64,000 bases of DNA from Thinopyrum elongatum (lineage: Eukaryota > Streptophyta > Magnoliopsida > Poales > Poaceae), in assembly GCA_011799875.1 (NCBI GenBank), contig CM022303.1, positions 296,124,362 to 296,188,361 of the forward strand, written 5' to 3'. Below, one piece after another: positions 24,103-36,369 of this stretch. Numbering within the stretch: the stretch's first letter is position 1; each line of letters begins with the position of its first letter. A program made the position numbers and the translations under genes. The notes beneath the pieces were generated by a model. That model made no database searches and was not told the origin of the DNA. It saw nothing but the letters and a program-made list of their open reading frames with translations.

Positions 24103-27100
24103 TGTCACATCCCTAGTTCTAGCTAGGCCAGTTTCATGTGTGCATCATGTTTAATTTCAAATGAAGTTGAAATGGGGATGACAGAAACCACCAGCACCAC
24201 TTAAACCAACTAGGGTTTACTAAAATCCTTTTCAATGAACCTGAAATGCCCTTCTAAAATGTTCATCATCTTTGCCTTGGTCTAGAACCTCTGACAAAAA
24301 TGGTGCACAATTTTCTAGGACATCATTGGGTCACTGAATTAAATCTTATGTTATTTGCATTTGGACATTTAAATGCTATAAAATATTTTAAATGTCCAAA
24401 TAATCATAAACTGAAATGTTCCATGTTGTTTATATCCTAAACAGTGGGCATGAGCAGTTTGGTGATTTTTGAAAGTGCCTAGCTATTTTTAATAAAGCCA
24501 CAAAGTTGCAGAAAAATAGAAAACAGGAATTAAAAGAAAGAGAGACTTACCTGGCAAAGCCCACCTGGCCCCTCCCCTGTCTTCTTCCTCCTGCCAGGAG
24601 GACGGAGGCGCGTGCCCGCCCCGCGCCGGCCACCTCCTCCCTCCCTGCCTGCCTGGCTCCTCCCCGGTGTGCCTAGACGACGCCACGGAGATGCCACGCA
24701 ACCCCCTGACCCCTCTCACTCTTCCCGTGGCCCCTCTCCCCTCTGCCCCTCTCTCTCACCCGCGCCGAGCGCAGCCATCGCCGCCGACGAGCACCGCCGT
24801 GGCCACAGCCACTGCCTCGCCTCATCGATGCGCTCAGAGGATCCGCCTCGACCCCCTCTTCCTCTCCACCGAGCCGCGCCCCGCCGGAAGCCCTGCAGCG
24901 TCGTCCCCGACATCGTCTTCAACCTCTGGCCGCTGGCGAACTCTTCGGGGATTCGCGAGCTCCAGTCTCTCCCCGGCCTCTCCGTTGCCTCTGCTGGATT
25001 CGCCGTGAGCCCCTGCCTCTTTCCCCTCTCTCCCCGTGCTCGTCCGCGCCTTCTAGCCACCGTGGCCATCGGAGCCGACAGCTCCTCGCCGCCGGTCATG
25101 TCGCCACCGCGACTACGGCCGTGCAAGCACGCGTCCGAGCCCACCGCTGCACTCAGAGAACTCCCAGGAGCCGAGCACACCCACCAGATCTTCACGCCGT
25201 GCTCCGTAGCCCCGTTTCGGTGCACGCCCGAACTCTGGCGGCCGCAAAAGAGCTCGCCGCCGTTGACTCCATCCACCCCCACTCGAACCACGGCCACCCA
25301 CAGATGCGCCTCGCTTCCCTCTTTCAAACGCGCCCTTCCGCGCGTCAAACGATGGCCTGTAGGCGAAACCCGAGCCACTCCAGTGCACCTCCGCCGCGTT
25401 TTGGTCGCCGCCGGCGTAACTCCGGCGAGGGTGACATGGCAGATTAGTTAGGGCTAATGACGCACTTAGTCAACACCTAGTGACACTGACATGTGGGCCC
25501 CGTCCCCTGGTCAAACCTAGATTAGGAGTTAAACTAATACTAATTTAGTTAATTAGCTAACTGTGACACTGACCAGGAGCCGAGCCACACTGGTTTGACC
25601 TGGACCGTCTCCGTTGACCTACTGACATCACACCGACGTCATGCTGACGCAGTAAATCATTTTCTGGTTTTGAATAATTCAGGAAATTCCAGAAAATGCC
25701 CAAAACTTCAAAAATTCATAGAAATTAATCTGTAACTCCAAATGCAAAGATTTATATATGTTTTTTTATCAGAAAAATCCAAAGAATCTGAATATGGCAT
25801 TTTCATGCATGTTTGAACAAGTTAAACTCACTGAATAGGACAATTCATGATTATGGAATAAGTAGTAATTAGTTTTGGAGTTGGAATTTGCTATAGGTTT
25901 GATTTCCACTTCAATGAATATGACTAACTGTTGCACTAGGTCAATTCAGTACCTTAATATGACATATCATTCATATGAATGTGCATTGCATTGATTGTGG
26001 TTCCTCTTGTGTTTGCCGGTGGTTGCTCCCTCTCAGTAGACATGGTTGCGACGACGTGTTCGATGACACCGATGAAGAACTATATTATCTTCAGAAGTGC
26101 CAGGCAAGCAAAACCCCCTTGTTCATTTCGATACAATCCCACTCTCTCGCTCCTGCTCTCTTGTACTACATTAGGACAACATCGATTCAACTGTTACATG
26201 CTGCGGTAGCTGAACCCCTTTTCCTCTGCATGACCTGTCATTGCCACAGTAAATAGATGAAACCCACTAGCATGAGTAGGAGTTGTTTGAGCCCTGATGT
26301 GCCTACTCATTCATGCCTGTTTGTTATGCCTGCTACTGCTTAGAGTTGAGTCGGGTCTGATTCATCGGGGATGATTCAGAGGTGATGAACATGTCCTACT
26401 GTGTGTGAGCTAAGTGTGTGAACACGATTTGGTAAAGGTAGCGGTGAGAGGCCATGTAGGAGTACATGGTGGGTTGTCTCATTGAAACCGTCCTCAGGAA
26501 CTGAGTTCTGTGTTTGTGATCCATGAACAGCTACTGCCACACGTAGGGCCCTGGAATATGACCCCGCTCGACTTATTAACCGCCCCTGTCCTCTGTCCAG
26601 GAGTTGCAACTAGTTTCTGGTGTTTGTAGGATATGTGTTGGAGGCCGTGCGTAGCGCTGACCCTAGGGGTGGGCTATGTTGCGGTAGATACACCGTGGCC
26701 CGGTGTACCGAGCGCCCGTTTGGTGTCTCAGGAACCCTGCACACATCGTTTGGGGCTGTGAGCGAAACCTCGGCCGGATCTCCTCGCGGATGGAACCCGA
26801 ATAGGCGATAAACCTGGACTAGAGACTTGTGTGGTTAGTTAGGTCGTGGTCTACACCCACGTCGGCTTTCGCTTGAAGTCTGCCGAGCACATGTCGTGTG
26901 CAGACGCTAAGTGGTGGAAACATGTGTGAAGAAGTACACCCCTGCAGGGTTAATATGATCTATTCGAATAGCCGTGTCCGCGGTAAAGGACTTCTGGGTT
27001 GCCTGTACAGTTCATAGACAAGTGAAAGTGGATACTCTAAAACTCGCAAGATAAGCGTGAGTGCCATGGATGGCGTTCTCATAGGGAGACGGGAGCGGAT

Positions 27101-28199
27101 CCATAGTGGTGTATTGATATGGTGAATATGTGGACTCGTGTGCGCCACCTCAAAAGAGTTACTTGCTGTCGTAGTTCAGGTTAGCCACTGAGTCAAAGCT
27201 GGCCTGCTGCAGTTAAACTCCACCACCCCCTTTGTTGATACCGATGCATATGTAGTTAGTTCTGATGTAAGTCTTGCTGGGTACATTTGTACTCACGTTT
27301 GCTTAATTTATGTTTTTGCAGAGAGACTCAGTCTCGCTAGTAGTTCCGCGTGGACTTCGACGTTTAGCTTGTTACCTCAGCTACGATCTTGTGCCCTCGG
27401 CAGGATCTGGAAGATAGTTAGGCTTCTCAGCCTTTTTCATTTGTAGATGTCTGTACTCAGACATGTTAAGCTTCCGCATGTGCTTTGACTTGTATGCTCT
27501 GAATGTTGGGTCATGAGACCCATGTTTGTAATACTTGGCTCCTCGGAGACTAATGAATAAATACTCTGAGTCGTAGAGTCTTGTTGTGATGCCATGTTGT
27601 ATTTGCCCATATCCAGCATATTGTGTGTATGATTGAAATGCTTGGTATGTGTGGGATCCGACAACCTAGTTGTTTATCCTTGGTAGCCTCTCTTATGGGG
27701 AAATGTAGTCTGGTGCTTCCACTGAGCCTTGGTAGTCCGCTACAGCCCGGTTTACCGGAGTCCTGTTAGCTTGCTACTGCTCCGGAACACTTAGACTGGC
27801 CAGCATGTGTCCTTCCTCGATCATGTGTCTGTCCCTTCGGGGAAACGTCACGCGGTGTCTTTCGAAGTCCTGTTAGCCTGCTACAGCCCGGATTTCCGGA
27901 GTCCTGCTAGCCTAGTTGCTACAGCCCGAATTCACTCGCTGATGACCGACACGTTCGTTGCTGGGTCATGTATGCCTGTCCCCGTAAGTTAGTGCCACTT
28001 TGGGTTCACGACTAGTCATGTCGGCTCGGGTTCTCTGTCATATGGATGCTAGCGACACTATCATATACGTGAGCCAAAAGGCGCAAACGGTCCCGGGCCA
28101 TGGTAAGGCGACACCCGTGGGAATACCGTGCGTGAGGCCGCAAAGTGATATGAGGTGTTACCGGCTAGATCGATGTGACTTGGAATCGGGGTCCTGACA
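24103..28199 (+). repeat. Complete 3' LTR (4.1 kb) of the + strand Tekay-like element
   Basis: The LTR begins TGTCACATCCC and ends GGTCCTGACA. The first 1489 bp have no partner in the truncated 5' LTR. It contains the GC-rich block 24560-25440, described separately. Confidence 0.85.
24560..25440 (+). other. GC-rich island inside the LTR, open on both strands
   Basis: This CCG/CGC-rich block sits in otherwise AT-rich LTR sequence. It has a 279-codon ATG-initiated frame on + (24612-25451) and a 220-codon frame on - (25378-24716), both dominated by Pro, Arg, Ser and Ala. High GC makes stops rare, so neither is called a gene. A donor-like CCAG|GTAAGTC on the - strand (about 24553) sits at the island edge. 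It may be the LTR promoter and leader region or a captured host 5' exon. Confidence 0.5.
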
Positions 28200-30867
28200 G
28201 ATACACACAGTACTTGAAGATTTATAACAGAGTTCAATCACACACTTATTACATCAAAAATCCTCATAAAGAGTATTTATTACATAAATATGGCTGAAGG
28301 CCAACTAAATAAAATAACTGCGGAAGCTTCGAAGATAAATGAGTCCATCAACTCCAACGGCATAGCTGAGTGCATGACAACGACCTAGCGCACCTTACTC
28401 TTCGTCTGAAAATTCTGCAACATGATACGTTGCAGTCGTGTAGGTCAGCACATGGAATATGCTGGCAAGATAACACTATAGAGCAATGAACAATAACAGC
28501 TATCACTACATGCATATATGGCTGGTGGAGGCTCTAAGTTTGGTTTTGCATAAAGCTAATTTTTCCGTACAACAAAGGAATAAAATTTATTTACTACCAT
28601 GTTTATGCCATTCATGAGGAGGTTCCTCCAACTCAATCCCAAAAGAATATTAATAACCCAACCATTTCATTACGTAAAGTGGTGAGATCAAATCAACAAT
28701 TCAAGTACCAGATACTCAAGATGTCCATAACCGGGGACACGGCTAATCATGATTAGTTTATAGACTCTGCAGAGGTTTGCGCACTTTTCCCCACAAGACT
28801 CGATCTCCTCCGTTGGATTTCTCGCACTACACGGTGTTTGAGAAACGGATGACCGAGACACAGTCTTTCCGAAGCGTTAACTCTTTACTCTGGGTATACA
28901 ATACCACCTACTTCCCCTACATCTGCTAGTCCACCTCTTCAAGAGCTCACACAACTTACTCAACTATGCCAGAGCCCATAATGGCTTATGGCTGCACACG
29001 GAAGTTTCTAGCATGAATAATCTTATGATCCCTTTGAGCCTGGGTGGCATTCCATAGGATGATCACACGGGTACTCCGGGATATCCTAGCACAACACTGG
29101 ATTCTCCAGGTGCCCGCAACCAATCCACCCAGATGTGTATTTAAGTAGCCACCTTAAGTTTCCCTTAGTTAAAATTACTCTCGCAACTTTCATGAATCTC
29201 ACATACCAATCCCCGTCTACGAGCATAGCAAAATAGTATGAGCATAACGTATATTCCCTGGGTTGATAAAAGACAATAGGTTCCTACCTCATCAACTACT
29301 TAACAAAACCCACATGTTACCAAACCTACTCATGCAATGTTTGAGGGTTGAAACTAATGCATAAAAACTGGGTAATAAAGGGATATGATCAAAGTGTTAC
29401 TTGCCTTGCTGACGATCAGAAAACCCTGGTGATTCGTAGTAGCAAGCCTCGCACTCCGGAAACTCTATCGTGAACAAACAATAGCATACATAAGGACTCA
29501 AGCATAATATGCAAGGGTAAAACCCAAAAGAAAAGGTCTGAACAGAAAGTTCAAGTGAAGAGCTTCGATTTGCAAAAAGAATCAATCGAATCGGAGTCAC
29601 GAAACTCAAACTACGATCAAAATAAGTTCAAATTCAAATCTGCTTGAAATCAAATTTTAAATTTTCAAAATCATGTTCAAGTTGAAAATCTGGACAGAGG
29701 GGAACAAGACGAAGATTTTGGCGTTGGTTTCACTGGATTTGGATAAACGAGCAAAAAGTTGCGAGGGTTTAAAGATCAGGAACTAATCTGCGAAGAAGAT
29801 AATTATGTACGGGTCCCTGGCCGAAAATAAACAGAAAAAGGAAAAATCTATCGGACGAACGTCTGCTAACAGAGACTAATGAACGAAAACGCTTGTTACA
29901 GAAACTAATCCGACGAACGGTTCGCTAAATAATGAACTAATAAAAATAAAACCGATCTAAAATAATAAACCAAAAAAAAAACCGGCGGTCAGATCGGGTT
30001 TTTATACCGGCTAAATGGCGACGAGAAAAACCGAAGGCGGCGGCGGCGGCTCCGGTGAGTCGAGGCGAGGCGAGGCGCGGCGCGGGGCGGCGGGCGGCGC
30101 GGCTGCGGCATCGTCGGCGGCGTCGGAAGTGCGGCGGCGGCGAGACGGGGTGGAGAGGGGGGTCGGGGCGGCTTATAAAGGCAGGAAGGGGGGTGCGGCG
30201 GCTTGGAGGAGGGGCAAAGGAGGCGGCGGCGGTGGAGTCCGAGCCGGACACGGCGGGTAGCGGCGCTGCTCGGGACTCCGTCGCGAGCTCGGTGGCGGGC
30301 GATGGTGGCTGGGCCGCGGCCTGGCGCTAGCTGGGCCGTCCCACTTCGGAATTTTTTTTAAATTCCACCGTAGAGAAAAATCCAAAATAAAAATAAAATA
30401 AAATTCAAAAAATTCCAAAAAAAAATTCAACCTCCCTACCTAATATTTGGGACATTGTGAACATTTTTCTGGACTAAATGCAATTTTTTAAAAAATGCAT
30501 ATTTTTCTCTAATTTACTCGAATAAATCTCAAAAAAAAAATTGAATAAAATTTATTTTTATTTAAAACTAAATTTCCAATATTTCCTCTGTTTGAAGAAG
30601 TCATATTATCTTCTCTCATTATTTTATTTATTTTCGAAATAATTCGGAAAAATAATTTCAAATAAAAATCACTTTGATCCAATTTACCAATTTTGAAAAA
30701 TTCAAAAATGGATTTTATGAAAACCTCCAACTCTCTCAAATGGTCCTTGAGTTGCTTAAGGTCTCTAGGATCAAAATGTCCAAATAGAAACAAATAAAAT
30801 TGCAAAGAGCATGAATGCATATGATGACCTAATGATTAACATCCAAATTGAAAATTGGGATGTTACA
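28200..30867 (-). repeat. 3' LTR of the - strand Tekay element
   Basis: On the - strand it starts TGTAACATCCC at 30867. Its last ~66 bp are missing because the + strand element inserted there and the outer part was later deleted. Nearly identical to 36436-39107. A TATA box (CTTTATAAGC on -) is at about 30171-30180 in a CGG-rich block. Confidence 0.85.
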
Positions 30868-30885
30868 AACCTACCCCCCTTAAGA
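30868..30885 (-). promoter_or_regulatory. Polypurine tract of the - strand Tekay element
   Basis: CTTAAGGGGGGTAGGTT on the - strand abuts the 3' LTR. It overlaps the last codon of gag-pol. Confidence 0.8.
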
Positions 30886-33800
30886 TGAATCTCGTCCTCG
30901 AGATTCGGGTTGGCTAGAAAATAGGTGTGGGTGGTCTTTGTGGAGGTCTTCTTCTCGTTCCCAGGTGGCTTCCTCTTTGGTATGATGGCTTCACTGAACT
31001 TTGCAAAACTTGATAACCTTGCTGCGAGTAACTCGGCTGGAAAACTCGAGAATCTTAACTGGCTTCTCTTCATAGGTCAGATCACTATCCAACTGAATTG
31101 CTTCCAGGGGAACTATATCTCTTAGAGGAATATCGGCCATCTCTGCATGGCACTTCTTCAACTGGGAAACGTGAAACACATCATGAACTCCTGACAAACC
31201 TTCGGGTAACTCCAACTTGTAGGCAACTTCACCCATACGTTCCAATACTCTGTATGGTCCCACAAATCGTGGTGCTAGCTTTCCTTTGACTCCAAATCGT
31301 TTTACTCCTCGAAGTGGGGACACACGAAGATATGCTCTGTCTCCGACTTCATAGGTTATCTCCTTGCGTTTAGTATCTGCGTAACTCTTCTGCCTGGACT
31401 GGGCTATCTTGAGTCTATCCCGAATCAACTTAACCTTCTCTTCAGAATCTCTGATTAAGTCTGGTCCGAACAACTGTCTATCTCCAACTTCATCCCACGA
31501 CAGTGGTGTCCTGCACCTTCTTCCATACAAGGCTTCAAAAGGGGTCATCTTCAAACTAGCTTGATAGCTGTTGTTATATGAGAACTCTGCGTAAGGCAAA
31601 TTATCATCCCAACTAGATACATAATCTAGCGCACAAGCTCTCAACATGTCCTCCAGAATCTGGTTGACTCTCTCAGTTTGTCCGTCTGTCTGCGGGTGAA
31701 AGGCTGTACTGAACTCTAGCCTGGTTCCCAAAGTTTCGTGCAACTGATTCCAAAACTTCGAGGTAAACTGGGTTCCTCTATTTGATACGATGGTCCTTGG
31801 AACTCCATGCAGACATACGATCCTGGTCATGTATATCTTCGCCAACTTAGCACTTGTATAAGTGGTTTTCACGGGGATGAAGTGAGCCACTTTAGTCAAG
31901 CGATCAACTACAACCCAGATAGAATCATATCCTGAACGAGTCCTGGGTAATCCGGTGATGAAATCCATGCCAAGTTTATCCCACTTCCATTCGAGTATCG
32001 GCAAAGGCTGAAGTAATCCTGCTGGTTTCTGATGTTCTGCTTTAACTTTCTGACATACGTCGCATACTGCTACATACTCTGCAATATCCCTCTTCATTCC
32101 TGTCCACCAGAAACTCTCTTTCAAATCCAGATACATCTTGGTGTTGCCTGGGTGAATCGAGTAGGGCGAATCATGAGCCTCCTGAAGTATTAACTTCGTG
32201 ATCTCGGGGTCATTGGGCACATAGATACGATCCTCAAACCATAAAGTTTCGTGCTCATCCTCATGAAAACCTTTAGCCTTTCCTTTGCTCATCCTTTCTT
32301 TTATCTCTGCAATCTCCTTGTCCGTCTTCTGGGCTTCTCGAATCCTTCCCAGTAAAGTGGACTGAATTTCCAATGCCGCAACAAAACCTCTCGGAACTAT
32401 CTCCAAACAAAGTTCTCGGAGGTCATCGGCTAGCTCCTGGGGTAATCCTCCGGTTAGGAGTGTGTTAACATAACTCTTGCGGCTCAACGCGTCTGCTACA
32501 ACATTGGTCTTTCCTGGATGATAATGCAACTTCATGTCATAATCCTTTATGAGCTCCAACCATCTCCTCTGCCTGAGGTTTAACTCCTTCTGTGTGAAGA
32601 TGTACTTCAAACTCTTATGATCCATGTAAACATCACAACAATTTCCGATAAGAAAATGTCTCCATGTCTTGAGTGCATGCACTACGGCTGCTAGCTCCAA
32701 ATCATGCGTGGCATAATTCAACTCATGAGGCTGAAGCTGTCGTGAGGCATATGAAACAACTCTTCCTTCTTGCATAAGAATGCCTCCAAGGCCCTGACGT
32801 GAAGCGTCGCAATATACTTGGAAGTCCTTGCGTATGTTCGGGAGAATCAGTACTGGGGCTGTAACCAACCATTTCGTCAACTCCTGAAAACTGGCCTCAC
32901 AATCGCCGGTCCATTTAAACTTGGTGTCTTTCTTCAATAACTCCGTCATGGGCTTCGCAATCTTGGAAAAATTCTCAATGAATCTCCGATAATATCCTGC
33001 AAGTCCAAGGAAAATGCGTATCTCCCCAACTGAGGTGGGTGCCATCCACTCGGTGACAGATTTAACCTTGGAAAGGTCTACTGCTATACCTTCTCCTGAT
33101 ATAACATGTCCGAGAAATCCGACTTCCTTCAACCAAAACTCGCATTTGCTGAACTTGGCATATAGCTGATGTTCCCTGAGCTTCTCGAGAACCAAGCGCA
33201 AATGTTCCTTGTGTTCTTCTTCATTCTTCGAGTAGACCAATATATCATCAATGAACACCACTACAAACTTATCCAAGAATTCCATGAACACCTTGTTCAT
33301 CATACTCATGAAATAGGCAGGGGCGTTAGTCAAACCAAATGACATAACTGTATACTCATATAGCCCATACCTCGTGGTAAAGGCTGTCTTAGGTATATCC
33401 TGTTCTCGGATCTTCAGCTGGTGGTATCCTGATCAAAAATCGATCTTGAAAAATACTTTAGCTCCTTGCAGCTGGTCAAACAAATCATTGATCATCGGTA
33501 GTGGGTATTTGTTCTTGATCGTCACCTCATTCAACACACGATAATCAACAACCATTCTCAAGGATCCATCCTTCTTCTCAACTAAGAGCACTGGGGCTCC
33601 CCATGGTGATGAACTTGGTCGTATATAACCTTTCTCCAATAACTCCTTAATCTGCTTCTTAATTTCCTCCAGATCATTTGCGGGCATCCGATATGGTCTC
33701 TTCGATATTGGTCCAGTGCCTGGCAATAGCTCGATCAAAAACTCTATGTCTCGGTCTGGTGGCATGCCTGGTAGTTCCTTCGGGAATACATCGGGATAAT

Positions 33801-35298
33801 CCTGTACAACTGGCACTTCCTCCTGAACAACTCCCGAGAGTGAATTTACTTGAGTCCTGCTTGGCGCATGCCTAGACACATACTTGATCCTTTTTCCCTT
33901 TGGGGTGGTGAGAAGAATCGACTTACTAGCACAATCGATGTTTCCTCCATACTTCGATAACCAATCCATGCCTAGTATTACATCCAATCCTTGAGATTCC
34001 AAAATAATGAGGTCTAAGGGGAAAACATGCTTACCTATGGTCAATGGCAACTGGCAACACCATCGTCTAGCCATATATTCCGCTCCTGGTGAGCTCACTA
34101 ACATGGGTGACCTAAGGGCTATGGTTTCCAACTCAAACTTATCCACAAATCCCCTTGATATGTATGAATGCGATGCACCAGTGTCAAAAAGAACAAGGGC
34201 TATAAATGACTTAATCAAAAACTTACCAATAACTGCATCAGGTTGCTCTTCAACTTCCTCCATGTTGACGTGGTTCACCTGACCTCTGGTGAAAGGATTT
34301 GGCTTCTTTCCTGAGATTCCGTTGTCATTTCCATTCTTGGCTTCAGAACATTCAGTGGCGTAGTGTCCGGTCTTCCCGCACTTGAAACAAGTAATGTGAC
34401 TCAGATCCTTCTTGGTGGGTGTCGCGGGGTTAGCATGATTCTGACTGTTGCTTCCTCCGTTTCCATTGCCATTCTTAGGGCCACTGTGGGTGTGTGAATT
34501 TCCTCCATTGTGAGAATGTCCACCATGGTTATGCCCTCCATGATTATGATGAGTATGCCCTCCTGAGTACGGGGAATAGCGAGGCTTCTGCTGGGCTCCA
34601 GAATTATACTTCCCCTGTCCATACTTCCTCTTGCGGTTATCTATCTGCTGCTGCTTGCCTTCAATCATTAGGGCCTTGTCTACCAGCTCCTGGTAGTTGT
34701 TGAAAGTTGCCACCATCAACTGCATACTCGGCTCATCATTGAGTCCCTCAAGAAACTTCTCCTACTTCGCGGCATCTGTGGCCACATCATCTGGGGCATA
34801 GCGTGCTAGCTTGCTGAACTCATCCACATACTGCCCCATAGTACGATTCCCTTGGCGTAAGTTACGAAACTCACACTTCTTCAAACTCATGGCTCCAGCT
34901 GAGACATGTGCAGTGCGGAAAGCCTGCTGAAATTGATCCCAAGTAACAGTAGCAATGGGGTAGGTGGTGGTAAAGTTCTCCCACCAAGAGGCTGCGGGTC
35001 CATCAAGCTGATGTGTGGCAAAGCGCACTTTCTCCGCATCCGTGCATCCAGCAGTGGTCAGCTCCCTTCCAATCTTGCAGAGCCAATCATCAGCAACAAT
35101 TGGCTCGGTGCTGCTAGAGAACACCGGCGGATTCAACCTTAGGAAACGGGCTAGGTTGTCAACTGGGGGTGGTGGCGGTGGGTTGTTGTTGTTGTTGCCT
35201 TGGTTCTGAATAAGCATCTGCATCAAGGCATTCTGTTGTTGGATCAACTGGGTGAGCTCCGGCGGGAAAGCGAATCCGGGGTCACGTCTCGGAGGCAT
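30880..35298 (-). pseudogene. Tekay gag-pol polyprotein with three nonsense codons
   Basis: One continuous frame of about 1473 codons from ATG 35298 to TAA 30880-30882. It is interrupted only by TAG 34762-34764 (gag), TGA 33433-33435 (RT, just before SGYHQ) and TGA 30991-30993 (chromodomain). Domains in order: gag with a Pro-rich N-terminus, a His/Gly-rich linker and a CCHC knuckle [14 protein letters not shown]; protease LFDTGAS; RT with [10 protein letters not shown]; RNase H starting VYCDASRQG; integrase with a HPGN...CDVCQ zinc region; GPF-like module; chromodomain. In the integrase core the second acidic residue reads Asn (IVSNRGTQF) where relatives have Asp, so it should be inactive. 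The last nonsense codon sits at a conserved chromodomain Trp. Confidence 0.87.
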
Positions 35299-35490
35299 CT
35301 GTTAGGTTAGAGGGGTGAGAACAGAATAGAATAGGTCTAATGAGATATTTCACTACCCATATGCATATGAGACAAACATATCCACACCACTCAATTTCAA
35401 ACAAGATTCAAACAATCGATCTAAGCTACTATTACAAATCGTTCGATACTAACTACTTGGAGGAAATACTACTAATAACATGGTGGTCGA

Positions 35491-36243
35491 CTAGAAATTT
35501 TGATCGGTGGAAGACTCCATAATGTCAGCTCCGGCTTCGTCCTCATAGTCATCACTGTCCTCATCTGCATCATTGTCTTCATCTCCATCATTAGTGTCTG
35601 TGTCTGTGTCATCTAGTATGATGTAGTCTTCCGATTGAATGTCCACTTCAGGTTCTGGTTTCACCACGGGTACTCCTAGCTTCTTCTTCAGTTCTTCCTG
35701 CTTCTCCAGTAGCACGGCAATTTCTTCTTCATATCCATCGCGTGTTGACTTGAGTTCCTCTTCTAGCTCAACATTCCTCTTCATCACCTTCTTGGTCTTC
35801 TTCATGATAGCGCACATCTGGTTCTCATATCGACGAATGTGTTGATCCATCTCCTGAATGTACGCTGCAATAGATCCATCCTTCCTAGTACAAATCATCT
35901 CCCATTGCTCGTCTCGGTGTCCACATATCTGGTAGACGGTGTCTACGAGATCCTTGTGGTACTCCTCACAAATGCGTCCAAAAGTGATGTGGGCTGCCAT
36001 GCTCTTTCCCAAGCTCCAAGTTGGTGCATCCAATGTAAACTCGATGGGCTCAGTTGTTGGTGCAAATGTCCTTCCAGGTACATGAACTTTGATCCTCCAG
36101 CACTCCTCTTCATGTAAAGTGCCAATGAAGGTTCCGGTGAAACTTGGTAGGCCGATGTTCAGGTACTTGGTGACTTCCTTCAAGTGGCGTCCGAAAGGGG
36201 TGTCGTCATCCAGCTGAGTGAACTTGTTCCTGGGATCCGACAT
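35491..36243 (-). CDS. Extra ORF upstream of gag in the Tekay element (250 codons, unknown function)
   Basis: This intact 250-codon frame lies in the leader between the primer site (112 bases upstream) and the gag ATG (192 bases downstream), on the gag strand. I have seen similar Triticeae retroelement proteins but know of no assigned function. It begins MSDPRNKFTQLDDDTPFGR; residues 1-130 look globular (WRIKVHVPGR, WSLGKSMAAHITFGRICEEYH). Residues about 135-190 form a Glu/Lys-rich heptad-like helix, likely a coiled coil. The tail is strongly acidic (DTDTDTNDGDEDND). The ATG follows a pyrimidine-rich tract ending CTATAG, like a 3' splice site. It could be a structural or nucleic-acid chaperone partner of gag, but that is only a guess. 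Confidence 0.7.
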   Translation of the reverse strand: MSDPRNKFTQLDDDTPFGRHLKEVTKYLNIGLPSFTGTFIGTLHEEECWRIKVHVPGRTFAPTTEPIEFTLDAPTWSLGKSMAAHITFGRICEEYHKDLVDTVYQICGHRDEQWEMICTRKDGSIAAYIQEMDQHIRRYENQMCAIMKKTKKVMKRNVELEEELKSTRDGYEEEIAVLLEKQEELKKKLGVPVVKPEPEVDIQSEDYIILDDTDTDTNDGDEDNDADEDSDDYEDEAGADIMESSTDQNF

Positions 36244-36354
36244 CTATAGAGTGGAAATAGAGAAGAGTTAGAAATGAGTGGAGAAGAGTTAGAAAAGAGT
36301 AGAGAAGAGTATCATGTGGCTTTTCCTAGTGGTCGCGTCCTATAGTCAGCGTGT

Positions 36355-36366
36355 GCTCTGATACCA
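36355..36366 (-). promoter_or_regulatory. tRNA-iMet primer binding site of the - strand Tekay element
   Basis: GCTCTGATACCA on + is TGGTATCAGAGC on -. It lies three bases from the LTR end TACA, which sets the true LTR border at 36370. Confidence 0.9.
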
Positions 36367-36369
36367 TCT

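Larger units (their letters stand above)
17469..28199 (+). mobile_element. Long-LTR Tekay-like Gypsy element, 5' LTR truncated, internal region decayed
   Basis: This has a partial 5' LTR (17469-20076), a tRNA-Met primer site at 20082, a 4-kb internal region with only scattered pol similarity, a polypurine tract at 24090 and a complete 4.1-kb 3' LTR (24103-28199). LTR length, primer site and the polypurine-side sequence fit the Tekay clade. Its 3' end lies inside the terminal 66 bp of the LTR of the next element: following bases GATACACACAG match that LTR's GACACACACAG. Confidence 0.8.

Noticed and set aside
24612..25451. 279-codon + strand frame and 220-codon - strand frame in the LTR
   Set aside because: Both lie in a GC-rich block where stops are rare; composition is Pro/Arg/Ser/Ala with no domain. 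Reported only as a GC island.
20000..28200. Host genes in the long gaps between retroelement genes
   Set aside because: All of this stretch is accounted for by LTRs and the decayed interior of one element.
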